Below are positions 36,601 through 48,600 of a stretch of 64,000 nucleotides of DNA, one piece after another; the first letter of the stretch is position 1, and each line of letters begins with the position of its first letter. A program made the translations under genes and the position numbers. Source of the DNA: Liolophura sinensis (Eukaryota > Mollusca > Polyplacophora > Chitonida > Chitonidae); the NCBI RefSeq assembly GCF_032854445.1, contig NC_088297.1, positions 12,112,163 to 12,176,162 on the forward strand, read 5' to 3'. The notes under the pieces were generated by a model. It was not told where the DNA came from, did not search any database, and saw nothing but the letters and a program-made list of their open reading frames with translations.

Positions 36601-39600
36601 TGGGTCGTATGACCTTGACGAGCTGTTGTGTGACCAGCAGAGCCTCTGATGTGATCTTGTAGAACGGATCTTCCACAGCATGCACAATCGGCTGAAACAG
36701 ACAAGGTGCGGCAAGTCGAGCATATCACTTTCAGACGTGTTAAGAGTGAACAGATAATTTATTTACTTATTTGAACTATCAGCTAAATAAAGAAAGTTCT
36801 GTGTCAAAGTAAATATGTCCCTCTTGGACATGTTAGAGAGAACAGCTACTTTTTTAAATTATTTGCACTTATAGGCCAAAAGAAACGAAAGAGTGTGTCA
36901 AATCAAGTATGTCACAGATGAGTGAGTGAGTGAGTGATTGGGGTTTAACTTCGTACTTAACAATTTTTCAGTCATATGGCGACGAAGTAATCCTTTGAGT
37001 GCATGTAATATGCCTCCTTGTCGCAGGACGGATTTTCACCGCTCTTTTATCTAGTGATGCTTAACTGAGACACCTTCTGAAGGCTAGCAAGCCTCCCCGC
37101 CCAAGCCATGATGCTGATAGGAGTCAACCAGTCGTTGCAGTATCCCCTTAATGCTGAATGCCAAGGGAGGAAGTTACAACTTCCTCTTTTAAGGTCTTAC
37201 GTGTGCCTCAGCTTAGGATTGACCCTGGATCTACTGTATTATCATACTGACACTATTGGTTGAAACAAACAAGTCAAATCAAGCATGTCATTCCTAAGCC
37301 TAGCTTACATGTACCCTAAACGACCTAAAAATTTAACCTCAAAAGAGCATTTCTGGAGGCAAATAAATGTCAAGAGATATTACATCTGGTGCTAAAATTT
37401 ACGTTTTCTCAGTAGAAAATCATTCTACCTTCCAAACACTTCCCAACACACTTTTCTTAAGTCAACAGAACTCCCAGAATGTGGAAAAAAGAGAGACTTA
37501 GTCCTGTATGAAATTTTAGGTCATATAGTCACAGTGGCGTCCCGTCAGAACTTGCTGTAATCGGGTCTGGGTGCGTCGGTGATCAGTGAGTGATCAGTTG
37601 TGTCTACCAATGTGACAAGTGCGCTTTATTCGTCCATTGGCAACTGGTAAGGGCCAGTTTCTGTTAGTAGGTCGTGTTCTACTTTCATCGATCAGTTGGA
37701 GCTATCTCTAATTAGTTCCTCACGCAACATTAGCGCTCTAGCGATTGACTCACAGCTGGTTCTGTACAAGTACATGTAATGGAGTGTAAAAATAACACGA
37801 TTACTCAGCTGGACTTTTACCGCGCCATTTTGGAACAATGACATGGTGATCATGTGTCCTAAAATGACAGAAAATTGGTGATATGAGTGCTCTCTTATGA
37901 CTGCGATGAACTACTACCTGTCAGTTGTGTCCTGTTTCCAATGTGCGCCACTGTGAGAGACATAAACCTCCAGTTACAGTTTAGCGCAGACAACATACGC
38001 CAGGCTTTAGGTGTGTTAAAGACAATCACTTATTTGAGACAGGTGATCTGTGAATTAATGTCAACAAAAGTTACCTAACACTTCTATCACATCACGTTAA
38101 CATTTTTTAATTCCTCCCACCGTAATGACTGCCGCCGTTATATAAGTGAAATATTCTTGAGCACATTGCAAAACACTAATCAAATAAATAAAGATTATCT
38201 TTTCCATCTTTACCAAACAAAAGAGTTAAACTCAAAACTCCCCTATTCATCTTGGATTTTTTTTTTTTTTTTACTGGTGTCTTACGCCGTACTCAGAATA
38301 TTTCACTTATACGACAGCGGCCAGCATTATAGTGGGTGGAAACCGGGCTGAGCCCGGGGGAAACCCACAACCATTAGCAGGTTGCAGGCAGACCTTCCCA
38401 CATACTACCAGAGAGGAAGCCAGCATGAGCTGGACTTGAACTCACAGCAACCACATATTCATCTTGGAGCCGAGTAACGGAAACCCATGTCTGGAAACAG
38501 CTCAGTATGACAATTACCGGTACCAAAACCCTGATGTGAGGATGGAACACTGAGGGACTGTGATGAATGAAGATACAGTTCAGGAATGACACTTACCGGT
38601 ACCAAAACCCTAATGTGAGGATGGAACACTGAGGGACTGTGATGAATGAACAGACAGTTCAGGAATGACACTTACCGGTACCAAAACCCTCATGTGAGGA
38701 TGGAACACTGAGGGACTGTGATGAATGAAGAGACAGTTCAGGAATGACACTTACCAGTACCAAAATCCTGATGTGAGGATGGAACACTGAGTGACTGTGA
38801 TGAATGAAGAGACAGTTCAGGAATGACACTTACCGGTACCAAAACCCTGATGTGAGGATGGAACACTGAGGGACTGTGATGAATGAAGATACAGTTCAGG
38901 AATGACACTTACCAGTACCAAAACCCTGATGTGAGGATGGAACACTGAGTGACTGTGATGAATGAAGAGACAGTTCAGGAATGACACTTACCGGTACCAA
39001 AACATGGATGTGAGGATGGAACACTGAGTGACTGTGATGAATGAAGAGACAGTTCAGGAATGACACTTACCAGTACCAAAACATGGATGTGAGGATGGAA
39101 CACTGAGTGACTGTGATGAATGAAGAGACAGTTCAGGAATGACACTTACCGGTACCAAAACCCTGATGTGAGGATGGAACACTGAGTGACTGTGATGAAT
39201 GAAGAGACAGTTCAGGAATGACACTTACCGGTACCAGAACACAGATGTGAGGATGGAACACTGAGGGACTGTGATTAATGAAGAGACAGTTCAGGAATGA
39301 CACTTACCAGTACCAAAACCCTCATGTGAGGATGGAACACTGAGTGACTGTGATGAATGAAGAGACAGTTCAGGAATGACACTTACCGGTACCAAAACCC
39401 TGATGTGAGGATGGAACACTGAGTGACTGTGATGAATGAACAGACAGTTCAGGAATGACACTTACCGGTACCAAAACCCTCATGTGAGGATGGAACACTG
39501 AGTGACTGTGATGAATGAAGATACAGTTCAGGAATGACACTTACCAGTACCAAAACCCTGATGTGAGGATGGAACACTGAGTGACTGTGATGAATGAAGA

Positions 39601-42600
39601 TACAGTTCAGGAATGACACTTACCGGAACCAAAACATGGATGTGAGGATGGAACACTGAGTGACTGTGATGAATGAAGATACAGTTCAGGAATGACACTT
39701 ACCAGTACCAAAACCCTGATGTGAGGATGGAACACTGAGTGACTGTGATGAATGAAGAGACATTTCAGGAATGACACTTATCGGTACCAAAACCCTGATG
39801 TGAGGACGGAACACTGAGTGACTGTGATGAATGAAGAGACAGTTCAGGAATGACACTTACCGGTACCAGAACACAGATGTGAGGATGGAACACTGAGGGA
39901 CTGTGATGAATGAAGATACAGTTCAGGAATGACACTTACCGGTACCAAAACCCTGATGTGAGGATGGAACACTGAGGGACTATGATGAATGAACAGACAG
40001 TTCAGGAATGACACTTACCGGTACCAAAACCCTGATGTGAGGATGGAACACTGAGGGACTATGATGAATGAAGATACAGTTCAGGAATGACACTTACCGG
40101 TACCAAAACCCTGATGTGAGGATGGAACACTGAGGGACTATGATGAATGAAGATACAGTTCAGGAATGACACTTAACGGTACCAAAACCCTGATGTGAGG
40201 ATGGAACACTGAGTGACTGTGATGAATGAAGATACAGTTCAGGAATGACACTTACCGGTACCAAAACCCTGATGTGAGGATGGAACACTGTGGGACTATG
40301 ATGAATGAAGATACAGTTCAGGAATGACAGCGTGTCGATCTTCATGTTCGAGCTCGAATTTTTGTCTCTGAAAACGAGAGCAAAAATAATCATTTTTAAT
40401 AATAGTTTAAATATAAAAACTTCACAAGAAAACTGTTACATGGTCCTATAATGTGGATGACTCGAACAGCGTCCAATAATATGTGTCCACTAAAAAACCT
40501 TCAGGTGCAAAAGAGTAACTGCTCTAGAGCACTAACAGTACTACAAAAATGGTGAATGGTGAAAATGGTGAAAAATCACCTTAACTTATATGTGATTTAT
40601 AATTACTCATATAAATCTCACACTATTTTTTTCACCAGCTTAGCACTGGAGGGTCAGGAGTTGGTGATGAATTTGATGCAATTTTGGGTGATTTATCAAA
40701 TTAATGCAGTTTTTCCATGAAAAATTTGATACGTGTATGTTCTAAAACACAAACGTTTCTAAACATTTCAAATGAAGTCGGTTGCGTGCAAAACAGCTCC
40801 TTTTAGACCACAAAGCCATTGGCAATAACGAAAACAGCCACTGTTGAAAAAAAAAAGACACTACAGTACGGAGAGATAAAAAAAATACAGAAGTATTGAC
40901 AGCCTTGTGTCAGTTTACCTCAGTCAGTGTTTTATATTACCTGTCCATGTATAAATGCTTAAACAGTACTGTTGCTACTTAGCAAATTACACGCATATGC
41001 AAAGATGTCAATTGCAATTTATTATATGTCCTTGAAATGACAAAAAGTTCTCGCCTTACCCCAGGGAGTACTGTATGCCTGGGACTAAGGCAGGTATATG
41101 ATCTGTCAGCGCCCCAGGTAACACCAACACCATCTCTGTCAGCAAACTAAAACAGCCCTGTCTCGTTTTTACGCTTTTTTCTCTTAACTGCTTGTTCACT
41201 GCCTTCACGATTGATGGGATCTGGCCCTGTAGCATGGAAACAGGCCTGAAACAGAGCACAGAGTAATAAGAGATTGATGGGATTTGGCCCTGCAGCATGG
41301 AGACAGGCCTGCAGTATGGAAACAGGCCTGAAACAGAACACAGAGTAATAAGAGATTGATGGGATCTGGCCCTGCAGCATGGAAACAGGCCTGAAACAGA
41401 ACACAGAGTCATAAGAGATTGATGGGATCTGGCCCTGCAGCATGGAAACAGGCCTGAAACAGAACACAGAGTAATAAGAGATTTATGGGATTTGGCCCTG
41501 CAGCACGGAAAACAGGCCTGAAACAGAACATAGTGTAATAAGAGATTGATGGAATGTGGCCCTGCAGCATGGAAACAGGCCTGAAACAGAGCACAGGGTA
41601 ATAAGAGATTGATGGAATCTGGCCCTGCAGCATGGAAAACAGGCCTGAAACAGAACACAGAGTAATAAGAGATTGATGGAATCTGGCCCTACAGCATGGA
41701 AACAGGCCTGAAACAGAACGCAGGGTAATAAGAGATTGATGGGATCTGGCCTTGCAGCATGGAGACAGGCCTGAAACAGAACATAGTGTAATAAGAGATT
41801 GATGGGATCTGGCCCTGCAGCATGGAAACAGGCCTGAAACAGAACAGAGTAATAAGAGATTGATGGGATCTGGCCCTGTAGCATGGAAACAGGCCTGAAA
41901 CAGAACACAGAGTAATAAGAGATTGACTGAATCTGGCCCTGTAGTTTGGAAGCAGGGCTGAAAACAAAAAGATTGTGTTGTCAGAGATTGATGAATCTGA
42001 CCCTGCAGCATGGAAAGGGGCCTGAAAGCAGAAAATTTACTAACAATCATAGTGCAAATGACTGACCAATTTGACTGCCAGCTATTCCGAAATCATAAAC
42101 GGTATGAACAAATCTTGTATGTTTAGGTTATCTGGATATCTGGCTGATTCTAGACCCATGACAGGAGGCAGCAGGGACACAAGTCTAGGCTTTCAGTAGC
42201 CAAGGATCTCAGCTGTGATCTTTTTATTATGGGGTTAGGCGTAGATCACAGCCGAGGAGTCTTCCAGGTTAAAATAGTGGTATTCAAGAACAGCGTTGTG
42301 CAGAGTTAAAAAATCCATGCCAAATAAACCCATACATGCATTAATAGGGCAAACCTCCAATACATTATGTTCACTAAGTCATTCTCTCTTCCTCTGCCAA
42401 TATTTTCCACATTCTGTAGCCTTTACGACCAGTAAATCCATGATAATTCACAGTTGTGACCAATGCTCAAGTGCTGTGTCAACCTCGTGACCTAATAAAT
42501 AGGGTCGATGCTCCCCACGCATGCATGGTTGATATTTCGTGACATCACTATGTTTTGATCAGCTGCTCAAACCCCTCTACTCTTGGCCACTGGAGACCGT

Positions 42601-45600
42601 TTGTGACCAGCATGAATTATACCACAATCCCTGGGCACTAAAGTCACATGACTGTCACATGTCATAACACAATATAGAGACATAAACCTTCGGCACGACT
42701 GTCTGCTGAAGATTGTTAAAATACAGTCATTTCTTGTTCCCTTGGATGCAGCCTTATCATCCCCCTGAACATGAATGGACTCACCCTTCCTCCTGTTCCA
42801 TGGAATCAGGGTCTGTTGTTACTGTTGGGCGAGTCTGTTTTAGCAAGGTGATGTAGGCATGGAATATGTCCACCTTCACATTTTCCTCTCTCTCTGCAAA
42901 CACAATACAAAACCAGTGCGAAAAATCCGAACCCATTCACTAACAGACACAGAAGGCAAAACACTTTGCAAAACAACTTCATGATGAGCCTGACATGTTT
43001 AATTATGCACATTCGGTCATATATTTGTGAAAATTAAATTAAATTAAGTTTATGATACAGATTTGACTTATTTTGATTTAAGATTTTTTTTTCTTTCACG
43101 ATGGCTTCGTGGTCTAAAATGAGCTGTTTTGGAGGCAACCAACTTCATTTGATAGGCGCTCGTGTTTTAGAACATATCAAATTTTTCATTCTTTTTTCTT
43201 AAACTCAGCTGAGTTAGTGAAAAAAATTCGCCAACGAACGAAATGTAAATATTTTCAACATGAGCCTTCAGTAAACTTTTTCACCACAGAGTAAATTCTG
43301 ACATGTGCTTGGAAAACATCATCAGGCTCAAAAAACTTAAAACATGAATGCTCTTATACACAAAATTAAGTATTTTCTCATTTTCAAAGAATGGAATCAT
43401 AAGGTTGTCTTATAGAAATTCTCTACATGTAAATTTCAGAAAATTTTAACCAGTAATTTACCAGCGATTATACAGTGAGATGTTGCCTTATAACCGTTCT
43501 TAATTCTAAAGGGAGATAACTAAGAGATTAAAATACTGATGAACTCTAATCTAACAAAACAGAAAGCATCCTGTGTTTGATCGTCCTTCGAGTTTAGTTC
43601 ACATTTAGCAGGTGTGTTCCTAAGACACGACAGAAGAGCATTGGATATACAAATTAGTCTATGGTTTTTGTCATGAACTAGCACAGCACTAGCCAATCTC
43701 TTTTCTCAGACGATCACATTTCTCACCTTTGAACCGTGCAATAAGAGCTGGTGACACAATCCTGTAGAATTCCATCAGCATCTCGTGCCGTGTGGCGATG
43801 ATGGCGTCAAGACATTTGGCCGCAGCACGTCTGACTTTCCAGCTCATGTCATCGTCATCACTATATTCCTCCTCACTCTCTCTGTCAACAGAAACGGTGA
43901 TCAGCTAGATTGGGTGTCAACAGAAAAGGTGATCAGCTAGATTGGGTGTCAACAGAAACGGTGATCAGGTAAACAGGGTGTCAACAGAAAAGGTGATCAG
44001 CTAGATTGGGTGTCAATAGAAATGGTGATCAGCTAAACAGGGCGTCAACAGAAAAGGTGATCAGCTACACTGAGTGTCAACAGAAACTGTGATCAGCTAG
44101 ATTGGGTGTCAATAGAAATGGTGATCAGCTAAACAGGGTGTCAACAGAAAAATGATCAGCTACATTGGGTGTCAACAGAAACTGTGATCAGCTAGATTGG
44201 GCGTCAGCAGATACAGTGATCAGCTAAACAGTGTGTCAACAGAAAAGGTGATCACCTAGATTGGGTGTCAACAGAAACGGTGATCAGCTTAACAGGATGC
44301 CAACAGAAAAGGTGACTGGCTAAACAGGGTGTCAACAAAAATGGTGATCAGTTAAACAGGGTGTCAACATAAAAGATGATGAGATAAACATGATGTCAAC
44401 AGAAAGGGGTTCAGCTGAATAAAGTGTCAACAGAAAAGGTGATCGGCTAAACATGGTGTTAAGAGAAAAGAGCTTGTCTGTAGGGGACACATGAAGGCAA
44501 AACTTCACCCCAATACATGAAGTACTGAAATCGTGAATTTGGTAATTTCAGTGATTGAACATCCCTCTCGTGCCATTGCGTTTTATATGCACAATATACA
44601 GGACAAAGGACAATATACAGTCTGTACTTTTTTAGATACAATCCCAAACATTTTGTTTAAAATTGCTTTTCATGTTATTGGACGCAGATCCTCATGGTAC
44701 AACATTAGTTATGCCTGTACTTTGTACTTTCTAAAAATATACGTGTTAACAGTTTTAGCAACTCAGCTAAACTTGCCAATAAAAGCAAATCACCAATAAG
44801 CAGTGAAGTCCTGAAAAACAATGAAAGCATATTCCACTTTCATTTTATTATTACATCACAACATGTGTTACACTTTAAACCTTATTTTTCCTGTTACAAA
44901 AAGTTCAAGTTTCACTTTCACTTTTGAGTTATGATTGACACTGAGCGGCCTGTGTTATACTTGCTCACCCTTCATCTTCATCTTCCATCTCTGTATCCAT
45001 GGAGCTCTCATCATCATCATCATCATAGTTGTAATTTGGATCATAACAAATGTACTCCAGGCAAATGTGGATAATCTGTCAGAGGCAGAAAAAGAATTAT
45101 CCTTACTATTTTTTTTTTTCCCCCTAAAACCTCATCTCTGATAGCATTACTCATTTTGCATTGTACTAAGTTACATTAATCTTCAATAAGGTGCTCTAAG
45201 GTCACCTGTGCCTTCTGCACCAAAAGGAAAAAACAGGACTACTGTGATGTCAGCAGAACCTGTGGTGCTCTCGGGTTATAGAAATAACTCTGGCCTGATT
45301 AGTTATCAGCTGATAACATGCCAGTGCCTTTTATTGTCTCACTTTGGGCGAATTTGTTTAATCTTAGTGTACAATATTTCCACTGGAGAAGCCTGACAAC
45401 AACAAAATTCGGGAAATTTGAAAGCATTATTGGCAGTTCAGCTTTAAACTGGGTATTATCTCCCATGATTTACCACACTGCTGGGCTCATCACTTACATC
45501 AGTCACGAACGGCGTCACCTCTTTCGGACACTTCCTAACAAACGACTCAAACGCCTGGATACAGTACTCCCTCAACTCATCGTCTTCTATTTTACAGAAT

Positions 45601-48600
45601 TTCACCACTAGAGGGACTATACGGTCCAAATGTTCCCCAATACGATGTCCCGCCTGCCGGCTAAAAATACAAAACATTGTGCTATAAATTCATATGTAGT
45701 ACTTTTTCAAAGAATTTCAAACTACATTACAAGGAGGTGTATGGATCAATGGCATATTTCATCCCCAATGCAATATTATCTACAAAATGATGTGCAAACT
45801 TTGCAACTCTACCCACTGACACTATTAAAGCTCTTCACAGAGGAAAGGCAGGCATACATCTACTGATATACCTACTTGGATGGTATTTCAACTACAACCT
45901 TCACCAATGTAACTAAATCTACAATCGTCACACTGTGGAAAACTCCTAGCATTTTTTCTAATTCAATCGTTGGATTTACATTAAAATTAGCAGTGATTTA
46001 GTATACCTTATTTCTTCTAAAATTTGCGACACCTGCTTTGCTCCGTTGAGCCCATATATATGTAATTCTAACAGTAATATGGAGTTTCTTTTTTTTTTTC
46101 TCACATGGTTAGACCAGAACAACATACTCATAAGTTTACTTTTCCAAGAGGCTGATAAAGAAATGTAATATTCTAATTTCAAAACTACTAGTATCTGTTC
46201 CAAATTTTACCGTCTTTTGCAAGCTAAAGGAGCACCACTTGTCGCTGATAAAGGGAGACAATTCTGTTTGCAAGAATTGATGTGTCTAAAAGAGTCGGCC
46301 ATGTCCGATTAAATGTGCATCAGTTCGTCTGAGAAACCAGTCTTACACACAAAAGACAAGCATAGCTTTAGAAACACCTGTCTTCCATGTTGATCGGTTA
46401 AGACCTGATTCCTCACCTGATTGCCCCGAGACACTGGATATAGGTCCGGGTGGTGGACGTTGATGAATTCTTGCTGAGTTCAGATAACAGGAATTCTATC
46501 AGCTCCACGAACAGTGTGTTGTTACAGCTCATCACCAGGTGGCCAATGGCTATTATCGCACGTTTGCGCACGGCGAGACGCGGGCTAGATAACTGGGGAA
46601 GAAGTGCCTGCATGATGGAGTGATGGAAGCTTATCAGCAGGCCTGTGTGGAATAACAATAACACATGGGGATTAGAATCATTTACTGTTTGAATAAAAGG
46701 GAAAAAAATCAGTATTGTCTTCATTAATGGATTCAGCATTCGGAGTAATTCTATATCAGTGACGTAGCGGCCTCCATGGCTCAGTTGGTTAGCGCGTTAG
46801 CATAGCGCTGTGAGTTCATGCAGTCGCTGTGAGTTCAAGTCCAGCTCATGCTGGCTTCCTCTACCGTATGTGAGAAGGTCTGCAGCAACCTATGAATGGT
46901 TGTGGGTTTTCCCCGGTGCCCTGCCTGGTTTCCTCTCACCATAATGCTGGCCGCCGTCGTATAAGTGAAATATTCTTGAGTACGCCGTAAAACACCAATC
47001 AAATAAATATATCAGTGACGTCTAATATATTGCAATTAACATCACTGTATTTTTTTCTTCTTTTTTTACCTAATTCTGCTTAAAGGAGAAACCCAACGCC
47101 TTTATTTTCATCCTAAATGTTCTTTACACACATTATATTCACTATGTTAGTATGTAAACTGCATTTTAAAAAATATTATTTTAACTAGTTCCACTTTAAA
47201 AAAAACCATTTAAGTTGGACTGTTTGCTGATCTCGTCGGCCACGCAGCCCTGTTCGGGTGATGTCATGGCGTGAATACCTGTCAGAATTATGTAATGAAC
47301 AGCCCTGCAAAGCACAGCCGAATCCATGCATTTGGCCCTACCTACCGAGTGCTTTTCCCGACACTACCTTAATTTATTATTACCCCTCCATGTACACCTC
47401 TTAATTAACACCTTGAAAATCATTTACATGTATGTAAAACAGTTTTACAACAAATATTTTGAAAGATACCTCAGTTGTATTAGATCCTAGATAAGCATGC
47501 TGGCCTACAACATAGCGACTGAGCGATCAATGGCCGATTTTTACCCACCTTACCGGCCACCATAGATTATGCAAACGTGCTCCAGTCTGATTTGAATTGG
47601 ACGTTCATTAAATTAAGGTAATACCCGTGGAAAATTTGGTGTGGATCATTATTTTTTCGAGCGATAGGCCTACTGGCTGCGACAAGAGGATCTAAGCAGT
47701 AGGGCCAGCTGTTTGTGAGTTGCAGTGACGAGAAATTTGTTTTGTTTTAAAAAAGTAAAAATCAGGAAAAGCTTGAATGATACTGAAGGGAAACCGTGAT
47801 TAGTTAACACATAGAAATGCAAATTAAAGGTATGGCACGTGATGGAGTATCACACGCGCACAGCGGCCTGTAGGCCAGGTGTGAACTGAGCTGGAGGGCT
47901 GCCCTGTAGTCTTGTGGCCATTGCAGGGCAAACGTTAGCGGTTCTTACAGTTTGTGCTCTACCTGCTGTTTCAAACAAGCAAGTACTGAACATCTTAATT
48001 CTGCATTCGGGGAGTGAAAATCTGGGCTTCTTTTCTTTTTTGTTTGGCTTTTGTGTGTGTAAGGTGGGGGGGGGGGAGATATAAGCCTCGTCCATTGGCC
48101 TTTTATTTTAGTAAGCATGGCTGAATTAGCAAGTCTCATACGACTACAATCGAGCCTGCGTAATCAAAGGTGTTTTTGATGAGATCTGGTCCATATTTTC
48201 TCAATCTGTGGCGTTTTACAGTATTCTGCATTGTGTTACTCCAGTCACAAAGCCACAGTTGGGCATGGAATAATCATGAAATTGGTAGGAAAACGTATAC
48301 AGATCGTCCTCCCGTGGTCTGTGCTGTACACAGAGAAGCCTCACATGCCTGCAGGGAATGCACCGGCGTGACATCACAAGGTCAACAGTGGCTTCATCGT
48401 AACGTAGTAGATTTTCTGATGTTCAATCAGCAAAGATCAACCCATTTTTCCTCCGTTTTCAACATTTCAATCGATCGGAATGGATTCAGGGAATATGAAA
48501 GCATCTATTCACAATTTGAAAGGGTCCAGCACTGGAGTTCTACTTAGCCGTAGTGCTATTGGGTGAGTTACTTGCTAATATTCCAATGCGGTCGCTGTGA

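Noticed and set aside
38374-38671. Minus-strand frames resembling CAND1 exon 13 ([17 protein letters not shown]) far from the exon
   Set aside because: They are distal units of the 79-bp array, not a second CAND1 exon or a CAND1 pseudogene; the flanking exon parts are absent.
41056-42050. Long minus-strand open frames (up to 213 codons) with repeats such as [18 protein letters not shown]
   Set aside because: They arise because the 63-bp unit is a multiple of three. The text is intronic repeat plus the copied exon 12 edge, not an independent gene.
48170-48547. 125-codon plus-strand frame with a hydrophobic start in CAND1 intron 6
   Set aside because: Lies in unclassified, possibly transposon-derived sequence; no family motif, no splice partner, no promoter signal that I can support.
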